Positions 21,566 through 32,839 of a DNA stretch of 64,000 nucleotides are shown one piece after another. Each line of letters starts with the position of its first letter. Positions within the stretch are counted from its first letter, which is position 1. The translations under genes were made by a program, and so were the position numbers. The stretch is from Takakia lepidozioides (taxonomy: Eukaryota; Streptophyta; Takakiopsida; Takakiales; Takakiaceae), in contig CM060734.1 of assembly GCA_030704615.1 (NCBI GenBank), positions 14,508,001 to 14,572,000 of the forward strand, given 5' to 3'. The notes under the pieces were generated by a model, which was not told where the DNA came from, searched no databases, and worked only from the letters and a program-made list of their open reading frames with translations.

Positions 21566-21780
21566 AAGTCCCAGCCAAAAAGATCTCCTTTTTTGGGGTA
21601 CATGCCTGGAATACCATGTTAAGCCAAGTTTAGCATGAGATTTAGGGTACGTGTCCAGGAAGCCATGCGTCGCCAGCCCGAATAATAACCGACGGCCGTC
21701 GACATTTATTGCCCAACTGCGCAATTAAATGTCGGATGAAGCCCTCCATGTCGGATGAAAATCGACGTAAACAGTCCCGG
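21566..21780. promoter_or_regulatory. Presumed 5' region of the ParB-methyltransferase gene
   Basis: Between the first in-frame ATG (21565) and the palindromic array there are about 200 bases without repeats. On the minus strand the frame is open upstream of the ATG as far as about 21724, so an earlier start cannot be excluded. No clear TATA box was found. The divergent partner gene starts 3.4 kb away. Confidence 0.3.
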
Positions 21781-22790
21781 AATTTCCAACGTAGAGGTAA
21801 TTCGGAGCGCTGCACGATGGAATTCCGGCGCCGGATTTCCATCCTGCAGGTAATTCGGAGCGCAGCAGGATGGATATCCGGCGCCGAATTTCCATCCGCG
21901 GAGGAAGGGCGGCGGTGGAAATTTCCCTCACGCAGGTAATTCGGAAGCCCGCGGATGGAAATCCGGCGCCGAATTTCCATCCGCGGAGGTAGGGCGGCGC
22001 TGGAAATTTCCCTCACGCAGGTAATTCGGAAGCCCGGATGGAAATCCGGCGCCGAATTTCCATCCGCGGAGGTAGGGCGGCGCTGGAAATTTCCCTCACG
22101 CAGGTAATTCGGAAGCGCGCGGATGGAAATCCGGCGCCGAATTTCCATCCGCGGAGGTAGGGCGGCGCTGGAAATTTCCCTCACGCAGGTAATTCGGAAG
22201 CGCGCGGATGGAAATCCGGCGCCGAATTTCCATCCGCGCAGGTAGGGCGGTGCGCCAAATTTCCCTCACGCAGGTAATTCGGAAGCCCGCGGATGGAAAT
22301 CCGGCGCCAAATTTCCATCCGCGGAGGTAGGGCGGCGCTGGAAATTTCCCTCACGCAGGTAATTCGGAAGCGCGCGGATGGAAATCCGGCGCCGAATTTC
22401 CATCCGCGGAGGTAGGGCGGCGCTGGAAATTTCCCTCACGCAGGTAATTCGGAAGCGCGCGGATGGAAATCCGGCGCCGAATTTCCATCCGCGCAGGTAG
22501 GGCGGCGCTGGAAATTTCCCTCACGCAGGTAATTCGGAAGCGCGCGGATGGAATCCGGCGCCGAATTTCCATCCGCGCAGGTGGCGGTGCGCCAATTTCC
22601 CTCACGCAGGTAATTCGGAAGCCCGAAGATGGAAATCCGGCGCCGAATTTCCATCCGCGGAGGTAGGGCGGCGCTGGAAATTTCCCTCACGCAGGTAATT
22701 CGGAAGCGCGCGGATGGAAATCCGGCGCCGAATTTCCATCCGCAGGTAGGCGGTGCGCCAATTTCCCTCAAGCAGGTAATTCGGCGCCGA
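21780..22790. repeat. About eleven 85-bp GGCGCC-palindrome units
   Basis: Unit: GGATGGAAATCCGGCGCCGA, then ATTTCCATCCGCGGAGGTAG, then GGCGGCGCTGGAAATTTCCC, then TCACGCAGGTAATTCGGAAG. Consecutive GGCGCC centres are 83-85 bases apart. The core GGAAATCCGGCGCCGAATTTCC is a near-perfect 22-base palindrome. Long ORFs through the array come from its base composition and are not genes. Confidence 0.9.
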
Positions 22791-23370
22791 ATTTCCATCC
22801 AGCAGGTAAGTGGAATCTCGGATGGATGGAGATTCGGCGCCGAATTTCCATCCTGCAGGTAATTCGAATACCGGATGAATGGAAATTCGGCGCCGAATTT
22901 CCATCCAGCAGGTAAGTCGGATCGGTGCCGTATGGATATTCGGCGCCGATTTCCATTCGCCATGTATACTGCGCGAGGAATTACCTTCGTGCAGGTAATT
23001 CCCATATAAGAATTACCTTCGTGCAGGTAATTCCCAGATGAGAATTACCTTCGTGTAGGTAATTATGGACGAGGAATTAACATCGATGGAAGGTAATTCT
23101 CATCTGGGAATTACCTGCAGGAAGGTAATTCTTATATGGGAATTACCTGCACGAAGGTATTCCTCGCACAGAAATACATGGCGAATGGAAATTCGGCGCC
23201 GAATATCCATACGGCACCGATCGGACTTACCTGCTGGATGGAAATTCGGCGCCGAATTTCCATCCAGCAGGGATTCGAATTACCTGCAGGATGGAAATTC
23301 GTCGCCGAATTTCCATTTATGCGGATTCGACTTACCTGCTGGATGGAAATTCGGCGCCGAATTTCCATTC
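22785..23370. repeat. Large palindrome centred near 23078
   Basis: The left arm (about 22785-23070) and right arm (about 23085-23370) are reverse complements over most of their length. They include AGGAATTACCTTCGTGCAGG, the rare block CGGCACCGATCGGACTTACC and its partner GGTAAGTCGGATCGGTGCCG, and flanking GGCGCC palindromes. Arms contain three smaller repeats of GAATTACCTnCGTGCAGGTA. The centre lies almost midway between the two divergent genes. Confidence 0.85.
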
Positions 23371-23850
23371 ATCCGGGATTCGAATTACCTGCAGGATTGA
23401 AATTCGGCGCCGAATCTCCATCCATCCGGATTCGAATTACCTGCAGGATTGAAATTCGGCGCGATCTCCATCCATCCGGGATTCACTTACCTGCTGGATG
23501 GAAATTCGGCGCCGAATTTCCATTCATCCGGTATTCGAATTACCTGCAGGATGGAAATGCGGCGCCGAATCTCCATCCATCCGAGATTCCACTTATCTGC
23601 TGGATGGAAATTCGGCGCCGAATCTCCATCCATCCGGGATTCCACTTACCTGCTGGATGGAAATTCGGCGCCGAATTTCCATTCATCCGGTTTCGAATTA
23701 CCTGCAGGATGGAAATGCGGCGCCGAATCTCCATCCATCCGAGATTCCACTTATCTGCTGGATGGAAATTCGGCGCCGAATCTCCATCCATCCGGGATTC
23801 CACTTACCTGCTGGATGGAAATTCGGCGCCGAATTTCCATCCGGGGGATG
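23370..23850. repeat. 55-60-bp GGCGCC-palindrome units
   Basis: Units read CTGGATGGAAATTCGGCGCC, GAATTTCCATTCATCCGG and a short linker ending in TTACCTGC. About eight to nine copies occur. One copy (near 23460) has lost part of the core. The units continue the right arm of the large palindrome and show the 22-base core GGAAATTCGGCGCCGAATTTCC in perfect form several times. Confidence 0.85.
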
Positions 23851-24760
23851 GTCTCTGTCGGAGAGGTGCCGCCTCTCCGCCGCTCTGTTGGATATTCGGT
23901 GCCGAATTTCCGTCCCGGGGTTGAAATATGACGGCCAGGTGCCGACCTCTCCCTTCTCCCCGACTGCATTGGAACGGCCTCGAATTGAAATTCGGCGCCG
24001 TTTTCCCATCTGTGGAGGTTTTTATGTCGGCCAGTTTTCGGTCTGACCCCCCGACAAGACTTCCTTTGGGGGGCCCGGATGGAAATTCGGCGCCGAATCT
24101 CCGTCCAGGGGATGTTCTCTGTCGCACACTCGCCGGCCTCTGCGCCCGAGGCGACTTCATCCGGGCGTCCCCTGTTCGATATTCGGTGCCGAATTTCCGT
24201 CCGGGGGTTGAAATGTGACGGCCAAGTGCAGGCCACTCCCCCCTCCCCGACTGCATCCGAACCGCCCCGGATGGAAATTCAGCGCCGTTTTTCCATCTGG
24301 GGATGTTTTTATGCCGTCCAGTTTTCGGCCTGACCCCCCGACACGACTCCCTTTGGGGGGCCCGGATGGAAATTCGGCGCCGAATCTCCATCCAGGGGAT
24401 GTTCTCTGTCGCACACACTCCGGCCTCTGCGCCCGAGTCGACTTCATCCGGGCTTCCTCTGTTGGAAATTCGGCGCCGTTTTTGCATCCGCGGAGGTTTT
24501 TATGTCGGCCAGTTTTCGACCTGACCCCCCGACAGGACTTCCTTTGGGGGGATCCGAATGGAAATTCGGCGCTGAATTTCCATCCGGGGATGTTCTCTGT
24601 CGGACAGGTGCCGGCATCTCTGCCCCAGACGACTTCATCCGTGCGGCCCCTGTTGGATATTGGGTGCCGAATTTCCATTCGGGGGTAGTAATGTGACGGC
24701 ACGGTGCCGGCTTCTCCCCTTCAGCCGACATCATCCGGACGGCCCCCCACTTTCTGACTG
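23838..24760. repeat. Longer 190-290-bp units with GGCGCC palindromes
   Basis: The marker GGGGATGTTCTCTGTCG or a close variant starts units near 23838, 24110, 24396 and 24589. Each unit contains two or three palindromic cores, a GC-rich stretch (CTGACCCCCCGACA, TTTGGGGGGCCCGG) and often GATATTCGGTGCCGAATTTC. This is the array closest to the transposase gene start. Confidence 0.8.
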
Positions 24761-24981
24761 CATACCGTTGGCAGTTATTGCGCAAAGACCAGGGGCCGCA
24801 TTCCGGAGACAAGGTTCATTAACACTCTGACTGTGGATTTTTGAGATAGTTGGCTCCCTGGATTTGGATCAGGCTTCGTCGCTCGGACAAATCGGCACCG
24901 CATTCCTTCCCATCGCTGCATCCCCCTTCTACCAGGGAGCTTCCCCGCACGCCATCCTGGCAGTCTTGTGTGCACATCTCC

Positions 24982-27900
24982 ATGGCGGAAAACCCGAGCG
25001 CTACAGTGTACTGCCCTCCTCACGAGCATAGAGCTTCATTTCCGTGCAGAGGGGACATCTGCCGGGTGATGGAGAAATATCTGTGCGTTCGATACCACCT
25101 GAAACCGGGGTCGGTTTTTTTGGAGGAGGAAAGGAAGGACTCAAACGGCCTTGTTGTCGAGAGTATTGTTGTGCTCCACGATGATTTCGGCGATGGCAGG
25201 GAATGGCGAGTTCCACCATCGGACAGCGTCATATACAGGGCTGTTGGGGACTTCATTTGCCCGCCAAATGCACCTTCTATCCTGGCGCCTTCCACGAAAC
25301 AATCCGCGAATCAGAGAGTGGCTACCTCAAAGAGAGAAGTCCGCAACGAAGTAAATCCAGAGCCGAACCCATCCATGAAGACGAGCGAGAACCGGGTTGT
25401 TCACAACCTGTCCGACTCAGACGAGGTCATGGAAGTTCCGAGGTCGTCCTGGAGATCAGGCAAGTCCTCAATGGACGTCAGTGGAGGAGGGAGTCATATT
25501 CCCAGCACGAGCACCGCAGTTCGATCTATTCTTGAAATTCTGCGAGGGCTTCACCTGGAGGGACACCGGTCGGAGCTGGCCGGGCTGGACTACAGCAAGT
25601 TCGCAATTAAATCGGTTACATGCCTTCCCGCCGACGTCGACGGTAATATCTTCTTTGAGTTCCCTCCTCGGGCGGACTACTCGAGGGCGTCCGGAATGTT
25701 GACAGATATGGATAGAAAACATGACGGTCATCCTTGGTGCGTTACCAAAACCACCAGCATGAAGATGCTTGATGGTGTGCGGGTGCGCTACGTTGTTTGT
25801 GCGGGCGCGTTGCGGTGTTTCTCCCCAACTTGCTTCCACTTTAAATCCAGAGGTCACAGGAACGAGACCGATTGGACAGGCACAGCTCATCAACCATTTC
25901 GAGCTCAGGAGAAGGTTCCGAACTCCACATTTAAGTGTGCGCATTGCAAAGAACCACCACACTGCATGTCTGTTTGTAATGCCAAGCAGTTCTATGTGTT
26001 GCACCGTTTCCCTGACCTCACCCGAGCTTGCATACACGTTGGTTCCCATTGTCACAAATTGGCGAGGGGGAACTCGCGGGAGGCTGCCCACGAAGCAGAG
26101 CAGCTCGTTCAGGAGGAGGTTAAGTTGAGACCGGGTGCCAAACCCAAACAGATACAGCTCCAAGCCGCCCATAAGATGGCATTGGCCAGAATTATGTCGG
26201 AAGACGGCTCCGATAGAGTTCCTCTCGACGAGAAGGAAATGGAGGCATTGCTGGAGTCGGTGTCCCACGTATGTTCACCGAATGTCCGAAACCACATTGT
26301 CTCATGCAAACAGAAAATTGGGCGTGGCTCGGATATGCACTCCATTCTGGAGGTGAAGCGACGATGTGGATATGACTACATTCATGGAAGTAGGTTTCCA
26401 GGACAAGGGACTGAGGCAGATCGTTGTTTCGTATTCAAAATGTCCACGTGTGGACCTGGCAGTGGCGTCGAACTGGTCGACAGGATGACGAGTGGGAACT
26501 TGTCAAACAGTTGGGTCATGTTCGACCATATCAAGCGAATTACAAATCACCAGTGGGTGACAATGGGTGCACATGTCTACGACACCCACTGCAGGATGCT
26601 AATGACAATTGCTATTTGTGAGATGAAAGGAGAGGACACACAATCGGAGATGCTTCTTTGGCAGGGAATAAACGAACAGATGGCCAAGGCGGGATTGCCC
26701 CCTCCCAATTTCCGTGGTTTCATGGCGGACAACGCACAAGCAAATTGGGCTGCCATCCGAAGGGTGTACGGGCAAGACCCCAATGTTCCCATGGAAGGCA
26801 AGGAGAGATCTTGTGGGTTCCATTTTCTGCAGAGCCTTTCGCAGTACACAACCAGGCTCGTGGCGCCAGATTTCAGAGAGGAGCACCGTTCCATGTGCCT
26901 TGCGTGGAAGCGCGCTCCCACCTTGGATGATGCAGAGACACAGTTTGCATGCATACGGGCTTGGTGGACATCGTCAGGTGCTGTAAGGAAATCAGACGAA
27001 GGAGCAATGGTCAGTTGGCTAGCATGGTGGCATTATCGTTTCCTCCAGTTCGGCGACTATATGCGGGAGGTGAGTTGCACGAATTCGCGTCCCGTTGGAT
27101 ATTATTCTTGGCCATATTTGTAACTTGCTTGTAACCTCAACATGTGCTTGTGCAGGAAATGTGTCTCGACTCCGACACCGACATGCCCACGACAAACATG
27201 GCCGAATCAGTGCACTCTTCCTGGCGTGCCTCCTCTGCGGCGCATCTGGTGGACATCCTCACTGCCACAACGGAGGACATTGTGAGGTCAATTATGCAGC
27301 AATGCAGGTACAACGAGTTCTTGAAAGGGAAACAGTGGGGCTTGGGGCCGGACAGGCAGGAAATGCTGATGCGGACTGCCTCCAGATCGAAGAATCCTCG
27401 GAAGTGGGCGGCGGCCTTGCGAGAGGGCCTTCGGGACACGCCATTGCTGCGAAGAGGCCAACATTTGGAAGGAGATGTTCATACCCGTCCAGTGAGACGA
27501 AGACTTGACGAGGCACCTGGCGGAGAAGAGGATTCATGGCGAGCTGACAAGAATATTCGCACGCTCCCTCGTGGTCCGGTGATGTTGTCCGAGGAGGTCT
27601 CGTCGAGCACCGGAAGTCCTGCACGTTCAAGATCGCCATCTCCTTTGAGCACAGGGCGCGTGCCCCGGCAACATAACGAGCCATCTGTAGTAAAGCAATA
27701 CAACATTCCCATTGTGGAGACAAGAGTGTCGGAGTCACAGTGGAGAATTGCGAGGACATTGCCGGCATTTCGAGGGAAGTGTTGCGCCATCCGGGTGGAT
27801 ACGAGAGCACGCTGTGGTGAGATGATTCGGAGGAACCCACACGGTGCTGTACCTGCACCTTGTTTCAGCGGCAGATTTTTGACTCCCACATTTGCTCACG

Positions 27901-28574
27901 CCACAACGCAGACATTTTGGTTCTGTAGGCACGACATAATGACCTGTGTATTTGGCAAGCCCAAGTACGGGATTCAGGGAATGCCGGAGCCTCCGGGCGT
28001 CTGGCCTGTTGCACCGGGTTGCAGCCTCTCTCAGAATGAGGCGGATGCTCTATCTGCAGCAGGATTTCGAATGGTGCAACGCACAGACATCCCGGCCCAC
28101 GCATTTCCGGTTCCTCAGACCCAGCCATTGCAGACTGCTCGGTCCAGTAGAGACGGATTGGACAATTCTGCACATCCCACAATGCGATTCGGAAGAGTGA
28201 AGAGACGACACCCTCCCAACAAGTTGAATGAGACTCGGATTGCCAATGCTCTTGGGATGGCTTGCACTATTCAGAGCTCCGTGGACGTACCCCCACCCGG
28301 CCTTGGGCGTGTGTATCGGATGGCAACGGCCGGCTCGGCTGTACGCGACGATGTATACACAATTACGATTGGAGTGGAGCCGACTTGCAACTGTACGGAC
28401 TTCTCGTTGATGGAAGCAAAGAAGGGTTCGAAGTATTATCCGTGCAAGCATCTGTATTACATTTACCTGAAGAGGTTGAGGATGAACGTGACTATTGATG
28501 ACTTTATTCATGCACCGGCGTTGAGCGTGAACGAGCTGCACAAACTCCTCCTTAGGGATTCCAGAAATCATTGA
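24982..28574 (+). CDS. Transposase: GCM/WRKY-type finger, RNase H-like core, SWIM finger
   Basis: Two exons, 24982-27069 and 27156-28574, joined by an 86-bp phase-0 intron (GAG|GTGAGT to TGCAG|GAAATG), give 1168 residues. The start ATG at 24982 matches the start of the broken copy at 9071. Residues about 279-358 hold C279-x4-C284, C319-x2-C322 and H352xxxH356xH358 (ACIHVGSHCHKLA), the pattern of GCM/WRKY-type fingers found in Mutator-like transposases. The core has D515 (WVMFDHIKR), D534 (VYDTH) and D583 (FMADNAQANW). Exon 2 has a Cys/His-rich block (GKCCAIRVD, FWFCRHDIMTCVFG) and a SWIM motif C1107-x-C1109-x16-C1126-x-H1128. It should bind the transposon ends and cut DNA in the nucleus. Reading frame and splice sites are intact, so it may be functional. 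The exact superfamily is inferred. Confidence 0.85.
27070..27155 (+). other. 86-bp intron of the transposase gene
   Basis: GTGAGTTG at the 5' end and CTTGTGCAG at the 3' end, with stops in all frames that would otherwise link the exons (TAA at 27121). It lies between codons. The copy at 43619 keeps homology exactly from the first codon after this intron. Confidence 0.85.
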
Positions 28575-28724
28575 TGGGGCAAACGGAATCCTCCATATGG
28601 ATATTTTCAAATGCATTTTGCTGTATCAGACTTTTTTTTTAATGAAATGCACCCCAAAACTCCTGGAATGAGGCAATATTCCATTCAAACTGAGATCCAA
28701 CAGAAGCAGTTGTGGGGCCATTTC

Positions 28725-29000
28725 TGGAAAAATGGCGCCGAATTTCTCTTTTTGGGGCCGAAAACTGGCTAAGTCCCAACATGCACTGGTACCGTGTCTG
28801 GAAAAATGGCGCCGAATTTCTCTTTTTTGGGCCGAAAACTGGCTAAGTCCGAACATGCACTGGAAAAATGGCGCCGAATTACCTGTCATGAGGGGACCTA
28901 TAGCCGCGGAATTCGGCACCATTTTTCGCCAGAGAGACCTATTGCCGCGAAATACGTCGTCGTTTTTTCAGGTTACGGACCCTATTACCGCGAAATTCGG
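28725..29000. repeat. 3' palindromic units of the transposon
   Basis: Two to three copies of a 77-base unit (TCTGGAAAAATGGCGCCGAA, TTTCTC, then GGCCGAAAACTGGCTAAGTC and CATGCACTGG) are followed by degenerate cores (GAATTCGGCACCATTTTTCG, GCGAAATTCGGCGCCATATT). The CTAAGTCC and GGCGCC elements match the intron 6 array at 17405-18270. Confidence 0.8.
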
Positions 29001-29029
29001 CGCCATATTTGCACATGTCGCTGGGAATT

Positions 29030-29262
29030 GGCATGAGCGGAAGACGAAATATCATGAGCACAACTGTCAAAAGTGCAATTTTCCCTTCAAGGGGCCGAAT
29101 AATATATTTGTTTTTTCTGATACATTGCATTAAATTATTGTTTTTTATTGTTTTTTATTTTCGAAATTTGTACTTCTGCTCATGAAAACCGATTGTGTTA
29201 CTCATGCCGCTCATGCCGCTCATGCCGGTCATGCCGCTCATGCTCATGAAATAGCAAACCTC
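29030..29262. repeat. Right terminal inverted repeat with ATGAGC motifs
   Basis: GCATGAGC, ATCATGAGC and then tandem CATGCCGCT units (29203-29245) lead to TCATGAAATAGCAAACCTC at the end. On the reverse strand this begins GAGGTTTGCTATTTCATGAG. The tandem 9-base units are denser than at the left end. Confidence 0.8.
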
Positions 29263-29270
29263 GAAACTAA
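29263..29270. repeat. Right 8-bp target-site duplication (GAAACTAA)
   Basis: Identical to 14800-14807 and directly adjacent to the right inverted end. On the minus strand it reads TTAGTTTC and completes ELVS ahead of the box at 14797. Confidence 0.85.
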
Positions 29271-29870
29271 TTCTCACACCGAATTCTTATCTTTTTCATT
29301 TGTGCGCATTCTCACCATCTCATATAATTATGGTTCTTCAACTCTTATACACAGAATCACATTCTCATTCCATCACTCCATTCTTCACCCATACACAAAG
29401 TGAATTGCACTTCCTTTTTCTCCTTCTTCTCTTCTATTCATAAATCACAACATTGCAAGAACGCAATACTAAATCTACCATTGCAGAATAACTCTATAGT
29501 CTATCTCCTACTCACTCTACTCTCCCTACTACGGTCACGGCTCTCTGGCTCAACTGACCCTGTCTACTTCTCATAAACGCAATATATAGCAGAGCGCTCC
29601 AACAACTGTAATAACCGCTCAAACTCCTTCATCCATCATTTACAATTATTCATCCATTTCTTCTATCATTCAGTCCAGGATAGACTATCGGCTGCATACA
29701 AGATATCAAAGAACACTACTCTATCGCAGCAATATCGAAGGTATCGCAGAATATATTGATGAAAAAGATATTAAAAAGTTCTAAAAATTGTCACTAAGTC
29801 AGAAATTCCTATTATTCTACATAGCCCCACTCCTAATTGTGTAGCGCCCTCGCAAACACTAAATCTTCTG
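29271..29870. other. Non-coding stretch between the transposon and Gypsy G2
   Basis: AT-rich sequence with short CT-rich runs. The first 40 bases belong to the interrupted F-box-like ORF (minus strand). No LTR, promoter or other gene could be recognised. The 3' LTR of G2 would be expected here but no boundaries are visible. Confidence 0.45.
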
Positions 29871-29873
29871 CAA

Positions 29874-32537
29874 CTAATTCCTTGGCCTCTTTTCCCGTCT
29901 CCCCTCTGGTTCATGCGATCGACGATGGTCACGCTCATCACCCTCCTTTTGGAACTGCTTGAACACCATATAGGGGTGGTATCGCGAAGGCCCCCAATCA
30001 TCATACACAGCGGAATCTGCACACTGAAGAAATCCGGTCAAACACATCAATTCTAACACCCTCATTTCCCTAGCCGGGTGATGCAATAACTTGGCCACCA
30101 TCCCAAATTCTTGTCCTCCCAACATTGGCCTGTTAACATCAACAACAATATGATAGTAGTGACCACTTAGCCAAAACCCCGCAAAAGATGGCTGCCATAA
30201 AACACAAAGGATCAAAATGATTCGCATGCAGCCCCTGGAACGCTTTATAGGCTGTCTCGCAATTGTCCGCAGTGCTGAACTCTCCCGGAATCAATGGCCA
30301 ATTATAAGGTAATGACGTTAGATGCTCCGTGGCCATGGTCCATTGATTGGTGTCAATCGAGTGCCCATCTTCAAAATCGATTCTCCCGTTGTAGTATGGC
30401 CATAGTCCTGCCACATCCATAACAACACGTCCCAATATGGCAGCACCTTATCGTTAGAATCCGCATAGACCTTCTCCGGCCGGCCCAAAAACTCTGAGTA
30501 CTCCCAGTTAGTAGGAAAGTGACATCGTTCGAATATCGCGAACCCCACCTGAGAGACTTGAGTAGCACTAGGTTGATTGATGTACAAATCCTCCATCCAT
30601 TTGGCGGTCAGTAACTCCGGCCAGGTTTTTGCCTCCATCCCCCTGCTTACCCTTTGCTGAATTGCAGTCTGCGTCCAGACATAAGCATATCCATGTAAAC
30701 ACTCCGGAACCACTCTATACCTGCGATGAGCTCTCTCCAACATTGTATGAAACTGGGTCTCGTCCAACACTTGAGCCACCAGATGTTGCACCATATCTAG
30801 ATACCTTGGCAACAATATGTCATCTAGCCTTGGGATAGTAGAGAGAAAACCACAAGCATGTACTCGATTCCACTGCCTATTACGGAGGTGAGGTCGTCGA
30901 AATGCTTCCAGTCTATCTTCCAATTGTTTATAATTCAAAAAACAGCGACTGGCAGGAAATCCAACAGTAAACAAAAACTGCTCTGGGTGGGCGACTGCCA
31001 CATCTCCCCTAACCACCATCTCCACGGCCAAATTCTCCATGCGATAGTTGCACAGGTCTTCCCACTCTTCCTCCAAATCAATCGGCTCATCTCCGCCATT
31101 GAAAAGCAATTTCAAAAGAGTACTGTCATACAAGTATCCTTGACTAAGGCTCTGAGCATAGCACACCTCATGCCATCCCTGCAAAACACTGAGTCCAACC
31201 ATTTCTACAGGTCTTATCATCTTTCTAAATTGTTCTAACTCTCACATTTGTGCCTTCATGGTCTGTTCCATCACATTCATCTCCCCTTCCTGCTCAATGC
31301 GATAAGAAACAAATTCCTGCTGCAAGGCTACATATCGTTCCTCAGGATTGTTTATGGTTGCAGGTTGTTTCCCCATCTCTGCTACTTGCTTGGTAATCTC
31401 CGCCAATTATCTCTCCAATTCATTAACACGAGCCTCTTTTGACTTCATCTGCTCTGTCTGTGGGGCAATCACTGCATCCTTCTCAACAATAGCCTGCTGA
31501 TGACGAGCCTCTTTCATCTTCCACTGATCCTGGAGTTTGTGGAGTTCCTTTGCATCTGCTTCCATTTTCTTCTTCGCATCATCCCACGCAAGCTGCAACT
31601 GTTGATTCCTTGATAAGGTGGCAGTATGAACAATCCTCAATTCGGCCAATTCTTTCTGCAAATCCTCATGATCCAGGGCTTCTGCTGCTACCATTTGCAA
31701 TCCCTCAACCAAATCACGGAACTTCGTTGCAAAAGACGATTGACTGCTTGCATTTTTGCCTCCCGACTCTACCAATGAAACAGTGGTATTGGCAGTCACC
31801 AATGTTGAGGCCCTTTCATTCGCCCTGCTTGACTCTGGTCTATCAATAGTCTCAGTAACATTCGTATTGACAGGAGGTGGCACCCTCAATCGATGTTGCA
31901 AAATCATAGACAAATAGGTTGCACAAAACAGAGTGTCGGTCTTACCAGCCTTTCTCTTTGATACTATCTCCTCATTGATCTTTCTACACACAAATCCCAC
32001 CCAATCGATTTGCAGGCCCATGAATGTCGCTACCACCGAATTAAGTTGTGATGACGCGACATAAGTAGCAGTCTTCTTCAGGGCTAACCGGCTTACTGCA
32101 AATTTCATCCACTCCATCATTTCAGGCTTTTCTGCTTTGGCAATTGCCCAACCTCCCGTTCGATTGAAAGCACTCTCCTTGAAATGGCTTGTAGGAACAA
32201 AAGCCTCATCTTTAAAACCATCAATTTCAATCCCTGCTGAGGGTAATAGCAAGACTTCTGTAACAGTGCGGGCATCAACAACTATCGTCGTGCCCTTCAC
32301 TATTCCACTCTTTGAGCCAGGATCATAGGAATTGTAAAACTGCATAACTAGTGACATGCTAGGCTTCGGCAGACCCTTCAAACAAAGAATCAAAAACTCC
32401 AACATTTGTGCCTGTCTCCACAACGCTTTTTGCTCACAGTCACCCAAAATCATAGCAATGTCACAACTCCGTAATTCTTCTGCCATCATAGAAACTGGCG
32501 GTGACAATGGTTGCTGCACAACTTTCTTCACCATCTT
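29874..32537 (-). pseudogene. Third ORF of Gypsy G2 (env-position, plant-transposon-like with coiled coil)
   Basis: From ATG at 32537 (MVKKVVQQP) the frame runs to about 30318 with two in-frame stops, TAA at 31404-31406 and TGA near 31240, then two frameshifts (about 30420 and 30200) to 29874. The first 250 residues include EWMKFAVSRLALKKTATYV, then LNSVVATFMGLQIDWVGFV and CRKINEEIVSKRKAGKT. This resembles the putative plant transposon domain found in the ORF after pol of Athila-like Gypsy elements. A long coiled coil follows (about 31700-31250, ELAELRIVH, KKKMEADAKELHKLQ). The C-terminal part is Trp/Tyr-rich with no known motif. A 34966-35175 duplicate of the coiled coil has CAA where this copy has the TAA. 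Role unknown. Confidence 0.65.
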
Positions 32538-32839
32538 GACGGATTGACTGGGAACACTAATCCACAACACTCACTGCACTCAATACTCTCTGTCGCACAG
32601 TACACTCACTTCTCACTGTGACAGACTATGCGAAATGCAAGAACAATGGCAGATAGTAAAGATGGCAAGAAGGATGGCAAGAAGGGTCCCACTCCTATCT
32701 ATCGCTAAGGATAACTTGACCTAACAGCTGGCAAATACGGATTCAATCATTAAAACCTAACCGCCACCCCAATCTATCGGTCGTAACAGATTGTAACAGC
32801 CGACGGCGTTTAATACACTCATAATGACACTACTGACAA

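Larger units (their letters stand above)
14808..29262. mobile_element. 14.5-kb DNA transposon with transposase and ParB-methyltransferase genes
   Basis: Left end GGGGGCTGCTATTTCATGAG (14808) and right end, as reverse complement, GAGGTTTGCTATTTCATGAG (29262) match in 17 of 20 bases and continue into ATGAGCGG-rich subterminal sequence on both sides. A perfect 8-bp duplication flanks them. Inside are a minus-strand methyltransferase gene (21565-15029) and a plus-strand transposase gene (24982-28574), divergent across 3.2 kb of palindromic arrays. The monomer GAAAAnTGGCTAAGTCC occurs both in intron 6 of the methyltransferase gene and just 3' of the transposase gene, which ties both halves to one element. 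A second right end of the family is seen at 47140-47176. Superfamily is most likely Mutator-like, with KDZ/Zisupton as alternative. Confidence 0.85.

Noticed and set aside
22351-24702. Long ORFs (up to 262 codons) on both strands in the palindromic arrays
   Set aside because: They consist of the repeat unit translated over and over (MEIRRRISI and similar) on both strands at once; unit lengths and indels, not codon use, explain them.
24982-28574. Firm assignment of the transposase to Zisupton/KDZ
   Set aside because: SWIM finger and 8-bp duplication fit, but the GCM-type finger favours Mutator-like; it cannot be decided by eye.
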